DNA from: Favolaschia claudopus
Lineage: Eukaryota; Basidiomycota; Agaricomycetes; Agaricales; Mycenaceae
DNA length: 64,000 nt
Assembly (NCBI GenBank): GCA_037176885.1
Contig: JAWWNJ010000115.1
Coordinates: 741,863 to 805,862, forward strand
Direction: 5' to 3'
The translations under genes and the position numbers were made by a program. Shown here piece by piece: positions 37,098 through 47,449 of the stretch. Positions within the stretch are counted from its first letter, which is position 1; each line of letters opens with the position of its first letter. The notes beneath the pieces are model-generated. The model saw nothing but the letters and a program-made list of their open reading frames with translations, searched no databases and had not been told where the DNA came from.

Positions 37098-37999
37098 TGT
37101 GCTGGGGGGCAGAAAAGAGAGCGGGCTGCATGGCACCACTGAGGTCGGATTTAAAGAACGAATGTGTTGCAACGTACGTGGAACCGCTTACCGTTCGAGT
37201 ACTTGAATTTCCTTTCCCCTCAAAGCATCAGGCACTCAGCTTTGTACAAGGCTTTTGAACTGCTTCATGGAGAATCCGCGAGGTAACAGAAGCGGCGAAT
37301 TGCCACCCCGAGTGACAGAATTCATGAGCAAAACCAGCTTGATCCGACTTACCCAGGCGATGAAGATAACAACACTCTCCCGGGAATGATAGATGATTCC
37401 CGGGGAAATTTTAAATTTATACCTCCAACAGGTTTGAGTTTGGGTAAAATGCCCCCGTGAGTTTGACCTATCGTTGCCTCAGCACCAACTCAGCATGTAT
37501 TCGAATTCAAGATTCAATTCAAAGTCAATGAATGTTGTCGCTCTTGTGCAAGAATTGGAGACCGTTGAGTTTGTTGGAGTATTCGTATCAAATTTCACCT
37601 CGAATCGACGATTGGCGGTCGCTAGCACTGCTACGAAGAACGAAGGACGTGGAGGGAAGCAAGAAAGCACATCGTGCATGACATTGATCATCGATCAGAT
37701 CGCATCAAGTGATTCGTCACATTATCACGGGACCTGTGACCGCCTATGTTTGTTTTCTCCCTCCACCATCTCGACTGCTCAGCAAGCTCTGAAGCCCTTG
37801 GCTCTCAAGCGCAAGTATCCTTATTCTAACATTGATACACTCTAGCTGCATCCCTCGGGCCCTTCTTTACCTCCAATACCCCGGATTTAGAACTTGCGGT
37901 GGCACAGACGCGCCGACCGATGTTAAATAATTTCAATGCCACCGCCGCCTCAAAACCGCCCTTCTGCCCTTCATCTCTTCGCCGGCGACCATATCACAA

Positions 38000-38335
38000 C
38001 CCCCGCTGGGCCTGACCATAGGCCCTACAGGGGTGGTGCTATTGGGAGTCGCGCACAGATGCCACTGCAAATACCTCATCCTCCGGATAGCCGAGATACT
38101 CGTCCCAGTGTGCGTCTCTATTATTTATAGTTCGTATTTCCCTTTTCTTCCCTTTCCCTCTCGACTATTCCCAACCTTTGGTGGAAACACTGAGGACTAT
38201 CATCGACGCGCGTCCCCGCGCTCAAGGTGCGATAATCACAACGCATTGACCTGCACGCCCTCTGCCATGTCGTCCCCGCTGGGACTGACCATAGGCTCTA
38301 CAGGGATGGCATTGCAGGTGGTGGCAGGAATATGC
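38000..38335 (+). repeat. direct repeat, about 275 bp apart
   Basis: The block CCGCTGGGCCTGACCATAGG is followed by a CTACAGGGGTGG block at about 38002; a near-identical pair (CTGGGACTGACCATAGGCTC, CTACAGGGATGG) lies at about 38278. The first copy contains a short inverted repeat, GGGCCT...AGGCCC. No coding meaning is visible. Confidence 0.6.
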
Positions 38336-38832
38336 GCGACGATTTCCCCCGTCCCTCGAACCATGCGTTCATGTCTTCACCAAGACCCGCTAGGTCCCCC
38401 ACAAGCTGCTTTGATCTCAGCCCCTCACACTCTTCCCACCGAATTCTCTCATCTATCTCTCTCCCTCCCATCCTTCCAAGATCAAGACTGTTCTTTCAAG
38501 CCTTCCATTCTGCATCCGCGTACTCAAATTGGGTCATCACCGAGGAATAGAATACGGAAGGTGTGCATTTACATTTGCAGTTTCTCGCTCAACTCTTCCC
38601 TGGTATCATCTGTCCCTCCGCTGACGTTGAATTTTCAGAATAATCTGTCACACATCGCTGATCTCGCCCCCCCCCAATGACGAGGTGAGTTTCACTTAAT
38701 GCTCAAAGATGTTTATTGAGTCCAGTCTCGATTTCAATTCGTTCTTCCGAGCCAGTCGAAGCAATTCAACTCGAGTCAATTCTTGTTGAGTCGAAGAGAG
38801 GTGCGATGAGCCGGCCAAGTAGCAATCAATCG

Positions 38833-38862
38833 TGAGTTTCAGTTCAGTTCAGTTCAGTTCAA
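38833..38862 (+). repeat. TTCAG microsatellite
   Basis: The pentanucleotide TTCAG (as AGTTC) repeats about four times in tandem, ending in a T-rich run. It is a simple sequence repeat with no other feature attached. Confidence 0.7.
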
Positions 38863-39204
38863 TTTCTTTTTTTTCTTCTCTCTCATTTTGTTCGTTCGTT
38901 TGCTTGTTGCAAGTCATAACTCGAGGTTGGGCTGAACTTGACCTGACTTATCTCGAGTCAAGTGAGTTTCATTTCTCTCTCGTTGCGTTTGATTCACTCC
39001 GCTTCGACTCCACCCAACTAGATTCAAGTTAAAGACCTCATCAAGATATTGAAAATATTCTGATTGCGATAATATACCCCTAATCCCGTTGTTTCTCTCT
39101 TTTTCCGTTAGTCTCTGCCAGAGCTCTGTTCGTAGACAGATGGGTAGCTTCACCATGGGCACGCATCTAACCTCCCACGCTTTCGTGAGTTCAATGTTTA
39201 CATT

Positions 39205-39248
39205 AACGCTCTCTTTCTTCTACAGCGGCTCTCTTTCTTCTACAGCGA
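39205..39248 (+). repeat. tandem duplicate of a 20-bp acceptor-like unit
   Basis: CTCTCTTTCTTCTACAGCG occurs twice in immediate succession. Each unit is a perfect polypyrimidine tract plus CAG, so a 3' splice-site-like sequence has been duplicated. Confidence 0.7.
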
Positions 39249-40228
39249 GCTGCGGCCGATGGTCAAGTGCGGCGCCTCTGATCGAACGTCGCTAAGTCTT
39301 ACTCACAATCGTCGTTGATCCCTTTCTGAGACGATCTCATCCTTCTAGGTCCCCGGGAGTTGCGCGCGATTCCCGGGAGAATTTGCCCAGCCATGCCTTC
39401 GCTCTCTTGCACGGTATATCCCATATCTATTCCTTGCCCCATCGACTCTGAAACAATTGTAGGCTTAATTGGCTCCCGCTCTGCTCTCCCGGGCAGGACA
39501 CAAGACCTTGACTACGTACCGGGCCACCGTAATCAAACCCTTCTCGGATGTTTGACTTCGCGTCGCGGTCTATATTGGCGCGTGTCACGCTGCTGAACTC
39601 CTGATCGTGCGCCTCATTTTCAATCTTGTCCTCAATCTGAAATATTATCCATAGAACGTGCTCGTTGAGCCGCCCAAGTTCAGCCCGTCGCCTCCAGCCT
39701 TATCGTACTCTCGATTCTCAACGATTCCCCCCTGGCGCCGTGTGATTAATAGCCGATTTCTAGGTCACAATCGAGTCTCAATCCAGCCTCATACCCGCTC
39801 AAATCAAGTCAACGCACGTTCATTTTAGAATCAGATATTTGCTTTTGGATTCGCAAGGTGAGCCTCTGCCTATTTCCTTTTCCTTCGCTCCGGGTTATAC
39901 CCTCATTCCAACTCTTTACTTCGCTAATGACATTCTTCCGCTCACGCTAAACTCATCATCCGTCCTGTTTCAAAATCCAACACACAGTGCACACTGCGCA
40001 CTCTGGAAGCTATTCAATGCAAGTGAGTTCTGTTTCCCCTTCCTCCCTTTTCACCAGCCAACCTGTTGCGTCTAGGCATCCCATAGGAATTTAACTTCCA
40101 TTGTACCAAGACACGGTGAATCAGAACGACATGCCAGTGCTCGTCACGAATGACGCATGAGTGCTACTGCCTTTTAATTGCGGCTCGAGGTCCCCCGTTT
40201 CGTTCTCCCTCAAACTGCCCGCGCAATA

Positions 40229-40504
40229 ATGGAGTGCGTCTTCCTTCTGCATTGTGATTTTTATTCATCCCCTGACAGTGTACCTTGGATTTGTCCTATT
40301 TGCCAGGTCGAAATTACATCATCTCCAAAGATGCATCGCCGCGAAGTGCACCAGTCGCAGGTCGTCGTCCATTACCCGCCTGATGGCACACGCATGATAC
40401 TCTCTCGCATATCTGGCTACTTTAGGTGCTGCCGTTGTCAACTTGGCTTGGAAGACCCCGTCGCGATGCAGCGTCATACAAGAGGGTGCGTGGGGGCGGA
40501 ATAA
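40229..40504 (+). CDS. 91-aa double zinc-finger ORF, like the TLH N-terminus
   Basis: A single uninterrupted frame begins MECVFLLHCDFY and ends GCVGAE. It contains two finger-like units: WICPICQVEITSSPKMHRRE (C-x2-C followed by H) and YFRCCRCQLGL followed by MQRHTRGC. The same spacing and order occur in the first two fingers of TLH1 (WYCDDPNCK...HHRLAH; FSCKRCDF...HIRGC), though the sequences are strongly diverged. It may be a remnant of a third helicase gene whose body is lost, or a free-standing zinc-finger protein. No helicase motifs follow: the next 500 bp hold nothing recognisable. Confidence 0.5.
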   Translation: MECVFLLHCDFYSSPDSVPWICPICQVEITSSPKMHRREVHQSQVVVHYPPDGTRMILSRISGYFRCCRCQLGLEDPVAMQRHTRGCVGAE

Positions 40505-41002
40505 AAATGCATAGGGTATGTGACGATTTGCAGTTCGACAGAATGAATAAATTAACCATCTCGAACAAAATTGAAACAGCCGCAGGCGCGCTGGTGGTTA
40601 TGTTCTGGTAGATACAACTTTCTTGGGGCAGTCGGGATCGTAGAGCCGTGATAGAGCAACTGTGCAGATACGATGTCGTCTTGGTCTTTATACATAACTG
40701 AGCAAATTCGTCTCGATCGTGCCTTGTATACACCTCGATTACTGCCCACGCTCACGCCTCTCCCTCGTATATCTCTGCAAATAAACTTTGAGATCACTCT
40801 ACAGTAACGCTCGAATCACACTGAGATATATTCATCAATCTCAATGATTACATGAACTTCGGGTTCGTGCTCAGCAGGATGTACGGGGACAAGATTGAGT
40901 CTCGGCAATAGAGGGGATCAAGAAGATGTTATATCTGGGAGGAAACAGAGTCGTTATATGTAGTACGAAAAGCCAGAACAAATTTACTCACCGATTGAAG
41001 TG
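40505..41002. other. intergenic, no gene seen
   Basis: This sits between the zinc-finger ORF (+) and the 412-aa gene (-), so it holds both 3' regions. No helicase-like or other motif is found in the six frames. This is evidence that the zinc-finger ORF is not the first exon of a complete telomere-linked helicase here. Confidence 0.5.
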
Positions 41003-42447
41003 TTAGAGTGGTCGAATCTTAGAGGGATAGCGTATGAAGAAGTCGTCTATGTGTGTTGAGATCTTCTCCGCCTCCTCATCTCCAGAAGACAACGCCGTCG
41101 CAATTTCGTACAGGACATCGCGATTCCGTTGTTCAATGTCGTCGAATCGAGTGCGGTTAGGAGTTGTTGATTTTGGCGCCAAGTTGATAAGGACGTCGAG
41201 GAGAGACTTGAACTTCTTTGCCCGCTTCTGGCCCAAGTTCTTGGTAGAAAAAAACGGATGAATCAGGACACCTGTACCGAACTGAACGTAATCAGAAAGC
41301 AGAAGAATTGAGATAATTAGCAACGATACGTTCTGGTACGCCAAAAGCAGACGATTCCGCGATGTTATTAACTCCTCGCGGGACTTCTTGAAGAGCTGAA
41401 AGTCGACCGATAGCTCCTCCATCTTCGCTTTCTTCTCCCTGTCCGACAGATGCGTAAAAATGGCCCCATGTTCGCGTTGAAAGAGCGCCGTGTTGAAGTC
41501 CGACTTGAACTTGCCTGCTCCCGGTCCCGTGTGCGCCGTCCATTCTGAAGCAAATTTGATGGTCTCCATCTTCTGGATGAGATCGAGCAGGTAAGTGTCC
41601 GTGCGCGTGGCGGCTTGGGAGTGGGAGAGGTGCTGATCTCAGAGATAATCAGTTCATGACGAATTTTAGGGAAAGAAAGGACCCACAATATCGCGTTTCA
41701 GCAAGTCCGCGTCCAAGTCCAATTCATGCGAAGTTTTAAGAAAACTTATCGTATCGGCAGCCGCGTCGCGCCTCCAACGCGTCAGGGTTACAGTCTTTTC
41801 ATCGCAATCAATGTTCAGTTGAAACTACAAAGAATGCGACGTACCCAGGTGGAAGCAGGATTCTTAAACCCGCGAATCAACCAACCTAACGCCTGATCCT
41901 CCATACTTTCCGCGACTAACTTCGTCTCCTCCGCAATCTCTGCTGCGAGATCGCGAGCTGGAACAGGCCCATGCGCCATAACACCAATGATCTTCTGTGC
42001 GCGTTTTATGACGGCCCCATGCGCTGCAGCCTTACGCCGCTCCTACCAAAGAAACTCAACGATGATCAGAGGATTGAAGTCTTAATAACAAGCTACCTTC
42101 CGCTGAGACGCAGTCTCGACCTCACCCTCTCCTTCAGACTGTTCCCCCGCACCATCCTCCTCGGGATCCTGATCTTGAACTGGCTGGGAGCTAGTGGCAG
42201 GTGTCTTATCTTCGTGCTGGCTCTCAGACTCAGTATCGTCATCGTCACTAGGAAGGGGCGCGTTTCCTCGGAAGAGCTCCAGAAAATCGGGATGGCCATC
42301 GACGATCCGCTCGCTAACTCCCACGAGAATTTCGAGAAGCCGTTGCCAAGCGTTCTTGGTGCGAGGTGAGTCCGCCTCAGATGGATCGGGAAGGGACTCG
42401 ACGTATTCGCTGAGTCGACCGCTGAGTTTTGTGAGAGTTTGCTCCAT
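41003..42447 (-). CDS. 412-aa protein of unknown function, five exons
   Basis: Exons (minus): 42447-42097, 42042-41845, 41794-41687, 41632-41330, 41281-41003; 1239 nt in phase, all introns phase 0. The first ATG in frame (MEQTLTKLSGRLSEYVESLP) was used. The protein begins with a helical region (about 1-60), then a very acidic Asp/Glu/Ser/Gln-rich linker (about 75-117), then helical, charged sequence with landmarks VMAHGPVPARDLAAEIAEET, NPASTWTVTLTRWRRDAAAD, FGTGVLIHPFFSTKNLGQKR and a C-terminal IRYPSKIRPL. The last intron is 48 nt and has no stop in frame, so retention would add 16 residues. I do not recognise the family. Its codon use and intact splice sites contrast with the decayed repeats on both sides, so it is likely a functional gene. 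Confidence 0.7.
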
Positions 42448-42659
42448 GGTAAATGGAAAGGGAGTGGCGAGAGGCGTCACAGCGTTACTTCGCTTCTTTT
42501 AATTATTCGGCTCCGAAGGTTCAGAAACGCCAAAAATAACTTGGTTTTCGTAGCGTTCCAGCAATTACCGCTGAATCTAGGTGAGAGTAATCTCTTAGAA
42601 AGCAGATAGAAAGTAGATGCACGCTGTCAACAAAAAACCTGCTCTGAGCAACTCTGAGT

Positions 42660-44640
42660 ATCCCCACCTTTCTCGGCAACTCCCGCCACTTCCCACGACT
42701 GCGGCGACTTGACCTGCCACTCCCGCCACTTCTCACCCGCCACTCCGCCCACTCCCGCCACTCGCACGCTGTGTTTGTCCGAAGCGGCTGCCACTTCCCA
42801 CGCCCCTCACCCCCACCCGTCTGGACACTCCACGGCCACTCCCGCCACTTTCCCACCACTCCCTCCACTTCCCGTTGACTTCCCGCCCCACTCCCCATCG
42901 ACCTCGCTCTTTCAGAGTCTTTCTCGGCGTTTCCCGACACACGAACGATCGCCGACGGCCAATAAATGCCGTCATGAGCTCTCTTGTCTCCTACCACCAC
43001 CATCGACGCCGACTTCGACCCACTACAATCCACGACGCCCGGGTCGCCCCGCTCTATTACCTTTGGCCGCCGACGCGTCTCCCACGGCCACCACTCGTCT
43101 CCGCCGCGGCTCCTCCGTTGTCGCCATCACCGCCAAACCACTAACGCCCGAATCATTCCTCTGCCCTTCCTCCCCGCCCTACTGCCTCCACCCCCTATTA
43201 CCACTATTCCTTCCTCCAGGTTAGTCATATATTCTCGCTTTCTATCCTCACTACGGCTAAAACTAGTCGTTATACTAGATTTCCTGGTACCGGCGCATCT
43301 CACTCGCCCTCCCCTTCCTCCCCGTCGACACACGTTCCGCGTCGCACCTCCCTGTCAAACCCCTCATCTCCGCATCCGTCTGGCCTCAAATCTTATTCTC
43401 TCTCAGTCGCTGAGGATTGGGTTTTCGTGCAGGAATAGAGAAACTCCGGTGCGTGTACATGATCCTTTTATTTTCGCTCTCTCCCCTCTGCATCGCCCCT
43501 CTCCCCGCTTCCCACCTACTTCACACTCATCCTTTAAATCTTTACCTACACCCATTTCCTACGACTCAATCCTCCATTAACGCAAATCACAGCAGGACCC
43601 CGTCTCAATTCGGCACAACTACAGCTCTCTGCGTCGACCACACCGACTTCGGCAACCCGCACGCTATCCCGCCCACTCTTGTCTCCAACATCGGCGTCGA
43701 TGCCTAAGCCCTCCCGTCGCGTCTCCCATTCCGCGCCTATGTTACCCCAACCCTCGGATGACAACACCCCGACTCTCTGACGCTCCATAATGACGACGCC
43801 GACGCCAATACACTCAATCAACCCACCGACGTCACCACCCGCTTCCCATCTTTTCTCTCGTGCCCTCTCCAATGCTCGCCTCGTCCACCTGCCGCCCTCC
43901 TGCTCCAGCGCTTCTTGAATTCTCTATGACTCAGCGACTCGGAACCTTTCCATTTCCGTACGTCGTTCGCGTTCTCCCTTCGATTCACTATACTGATGAT
44001 CTATATTTTCAGATACACTCACCCAACGGTGTCTCGATTTGTCTGCCGACGCACACGTCGCCACGCCCATTTTAATATGCACGGTGAGTCATATTTTGTC
44101 CTTCTATTGCCATTCATCATTTCTCGCTCTTGACATCCCTCGAAGTGCTGTCTGGGGCTGTCCCGGTTACCTTGCCGCCTGCTACACGTGAACAAAGGGA
44201 AGTCTCGCTTTTATCTGTTTCAATTTGTAAGTATTCTAGTTTCCATCGCTTCGCGACTCTCGACTCTGTTTGTCCCCAGATCAATCTCTTCAACACCGAG
44301 GGCATGAAAATTTCTCCTCTTACTGCGGTAAATCTTGTTATGTTTGGCTCATATTGGATTTGTATAGAGTACTGCTTTCAATATATTCAAAGTTTTCTTT
44401 CTTCCATACTCCGACGCAGCGAATCTGAACGTGCGGATCAAATTGTCAAATCTTTGGTGGTAAGAGTCGCTTCTGCCTTGAACACTCTCACCACTCCAGT
44501 TCTCCCGGGAGTTGTACGCAAATCCCGGGCAGAATTCGATCTAACTCGTGTCCGCTTTTCTTGGGGCGGCGTACATCCCGGAAAAGCTTCTAGCACCCTT
44601 TTGCATCCTGAGTGAGTTGTTCTTTATAGTGTTGCAACGC
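42660..44640 (+). repeat. R repeat, copy 4
   Basis: It begins with the CCCGCCACT-rich tract (about 42680-42880). Then come block b (ACGATCGCCGACGGCCAATA, about 42946), block c (GGCTAAAACTAGTCGT, about 43253), block d (GGAATAGAGAAACTCCGGTG, about 43431), block e (TACTGATGATCTATATTTTC, about 43991), donor-like GTAAGTATTC with acceptor CAGATCAATCTC (about 44226-44290), block h (GTATAGAGTACTGCTTTCAA, about 44366) and the CCCGGG module (44501-44540). Order and strand match copies 1, 2 and 5. Confidence 0.7.
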
Positions 44641-47440
44641 TGGCTGATTTCATTTTAAGTCTTCTGATTATGACTGACTCTAGTTCAGTCGGATCACGAC
44701 GCGTGCGCGCGCGAAACACGTACCATGCTACAGAGGAAGGTACGTCACTCCGTTTCGTTGGTGGAATTTTTCTTCCCTCTCAGATATGTAAGTATCGAGT
44801 TGTGCGAGATTTTTGACGACTTCGTTCTCTTTCTGGCTGACCTTCTCCCCAGCCACTTTAATTCTGCGCACAAATCGTTTCAAACATAGGCCCCAGAGGC
44901 CTTCTTGTAGGTCTTTTCTTTCGCGTCCTCTCCAATTGGCACTAACTTCTTAGCTACCTGATCCCGTATTCACAGGCGGTATAAGGCCCGTGGGTTGAAG
45001 TTCAACACATCTCCCTCGTTTCCCTCTTACCACCACCTTCTCTCTCAGACTTGATCTCTCGCCCTCTCGTCTCCTTTCTCGTCGCCCACCACGCCTTGTA
45101 CGTCGTCTACCCTGTTCCATCGCTGATGTTTCAAAGTTCTCATAGGTCTCGTCGTTGTCGACGCTGTCGGAGCTGGGGCTGGGAGTAGTTTGGCGGCGGG
45201 TTGGTCGGGTTCACGGTGCGTCCTACGCGTATCCTTCCTCTCTTTCTATCCCTCTTCGCTTCCGTCCCTTCTACCTCCACACCCACCCTCGCCACTCAAC
45301 ATACCCTTCGCCGGCGTCGTTCATATTCCCAACCGCAACCTTTTCCTCGTCTCATTCTTTTCACATTCAATGCTCTATTCAACACTCAACTTTACTGTCT
45401 CTACCATGACTGACTCCGTACTCTACAGGGTTCCCCTTCGACGCAAGCGTCGACTCGGTTGCTACTCACAGTGCGTATGTTGACTTGAGCGCGTTGATCT
45501 CGATCTAACCTTTCTTTCTGTATTTTTTCTATGGTACACTACTGTATCGTTCATATTCAAGTAAGTTCATTCTATCCCAGTTTCAATTCGTTCACTGACT
45601 GTTTACCTCGCACAGTACATTGATTCAATCACTTTCCTTCAACTCGGCCCGTTCTCGTCGTGGGGTGTTGGGGTTATGTATATCAGGTGCGTCGTATTCA
45701 GTTCGAGCATCTCACTTGACAACAACTGACTTGATTCTCGTTAGGGCGGCTTTCAAATATCTACGTGCGATCTTTCCTTTCTATTCTTCTTGTTGTTTTA
45801 TGGCGCTGACTGATTTAACAGCCCCTTCGACGCGAGAACGTCTACCAGTCAATGGGTATAGTCATAATTCTCGACGTTGGTGAGTCCCAACTTTGTATTC
45901 GCTTTTCTTTCATCGATCGCGTTGCTTTCAACTTGCCTAATTCAATTCCTTTCATTTCATTGTATCCCATTCCATGCCGCATTACTGACTTTGCCTAATA
46001 CTTCAAACAGGGTATTGTAATGGTTTGAACTCGATATCGTTGGCTCGTTATACAGATCATGGTACGTCGTATGCATTCTCCTCGATTGAATGCTGACTAG
46101 GTTGATTTTCGGGGCGTGGACTGCGAGTTGGGACCGACTTGTGTTCGGGATTGATTGGCGTCGGTGGCGGGAGAAAGTGCGCTGGGAGAGCTGATTTATA
46201 GAACAACGGCGGCGGCCGTAGTCGGTAGTTGGTAGGAGTGAGGCTGGGGTGAGGGAGAAGGGAGTCGCGTCGGCGCTGACTCGAGTGATTTGATGAGGGA
46301 GTTGACTGTCGATGTCAAAGGACGGGAAACTCGTCCCGAGGATCGTGAACGCCGTGCATCTTTCACCTAACCCTAACCCTAGCACGACGGTGAGTCCCAT
46401 TCATCTCTTTTCTAACCCTTCCACCTTCTTGGTCCTCATTTAATCTCTTCATTGCTCTCCCTCACCCGATCTATCCCTCGGCCTTCTCGGCCATCGTCTA
46501 TCATGTTCATTATCACTCGTTCTCATCCTATCTTGTCTTTGCTTTCTATTTCACCTCGTACGCGCAGTTTATCCCTTCTATTTCAAGAACTTTTTGAATA
46601 TAACAACTTGTAATACTGACTACATCATACGCAGGTCAACCTTCAGTTGGTTCATTTTCTAGGTATGTGTATTCCTTCGAGTTTTATCCTCCGTATAACT
46701 GATGCCTTCCTATGTTCGTCAGGTTGGTTATATTCTGAGGTGCAATTCAAAGCGTAGGTCAGGTTCTCTGCTTCGAACAATAGCCGGCTTTGCCTCTGTT
46801 CTGAATCTCCCTCGTTTCGACTTTGTTGTACAGTGACAGGTCGACGCTGAGCTTGAACCTATTCAACTCGTGAGGTTCATTCCAACCATCTTTCCTTTCC
46901 TTTCACTTTACCAACCTCGCGCCTTTGCTTCATTAGATCGCGTGTAATAAACTGTAATCACCAAGGTACGTCTTTTCTTCATCTTCTTCGCCTTTGTTGC
47001 TGAATACTTGAAGCGTTCAACGGTTGATGTGGGTCGGAAAGCGAAGGGCGATGGCGTCGAGGGCATTACCTTACCTCCCAAACGGATTTCTAGTTACTGC
47101 TACAATGATACCCGCTTGCTCCGACCTTCATCTCGTTTACAGACCCTTAACTCGATCCCTTTACGTCCCTAACTTTCGAGTACACTCACTCTTCTTGATA
47201 CCCCCACAATATCGCTCTCTCGCTATACATGGACACATCCAGTAAAGCTGACTTCACGCAATCTAACACACTATTCTATTAGTTACGATCCGGTCGCTAT
47301 ATCTCCTTGAACTGTTTGATTGTTTTTTCTACCAGTCATCTGGCGCTTTGGAGTCGAATTCAATACTTTGGTATCTCTTCCTTGACTTGAAAGAGAAACC
47401 GTCACTGGGCGAATCGATTATAACACCACAGCTTGGCTTA
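44641..47440. other. intron-like repeat debris without genes
   Basis: Short GTACGT- or GTGCGT-type donor-like sequences alternate with polypyrimidine-AG stretches every 60-150 bp, mostly on the plus strand. No frame can be followed through them. The segment 46085-46384 differs: it is purine-rich on the plus strand and ends at the reversed telomere tract, so it is probably an inverted insert. Confidence 0.45.
46368..46383 (-). repeat. interstitial telomere-repeat tract, reversed
   Basis: CCTAACCCTAACCCTA on the plus strand is two and a half units of the same repeat that caps the right end, but in the opposite orientation. It lies 17.4 kb inside the telomere. Confidence 0.85.
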
Positions 47441-47449
47441 TAAGAACGA

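Larger units (their letters stand above)
37098..40228. other. repeat-derived spacer between TLH1 block and zinc-finger ORF
   Basis: No gene is supported. Recognisable pieces are CCCGGG double modules at 37377-37410 and 39349-39390, an R-type GGAATAGAATACGGAAGGTG block at about 38546, and the small repeats listed separately. Open frames here (for example near 37474-37845) have no homologous motif and no consistent splice chain. Confidence 0.5.

Noticed and set aside
37474..37845. 123-codon plus-strand frame beginning MPQHQLSMYSN
   Set aside because: The start and part of the frame look ordinary, but there is no homologous motif, a minus-strand frame overlaps it, and it lies in repeat debris. 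Not enough support for a gene.
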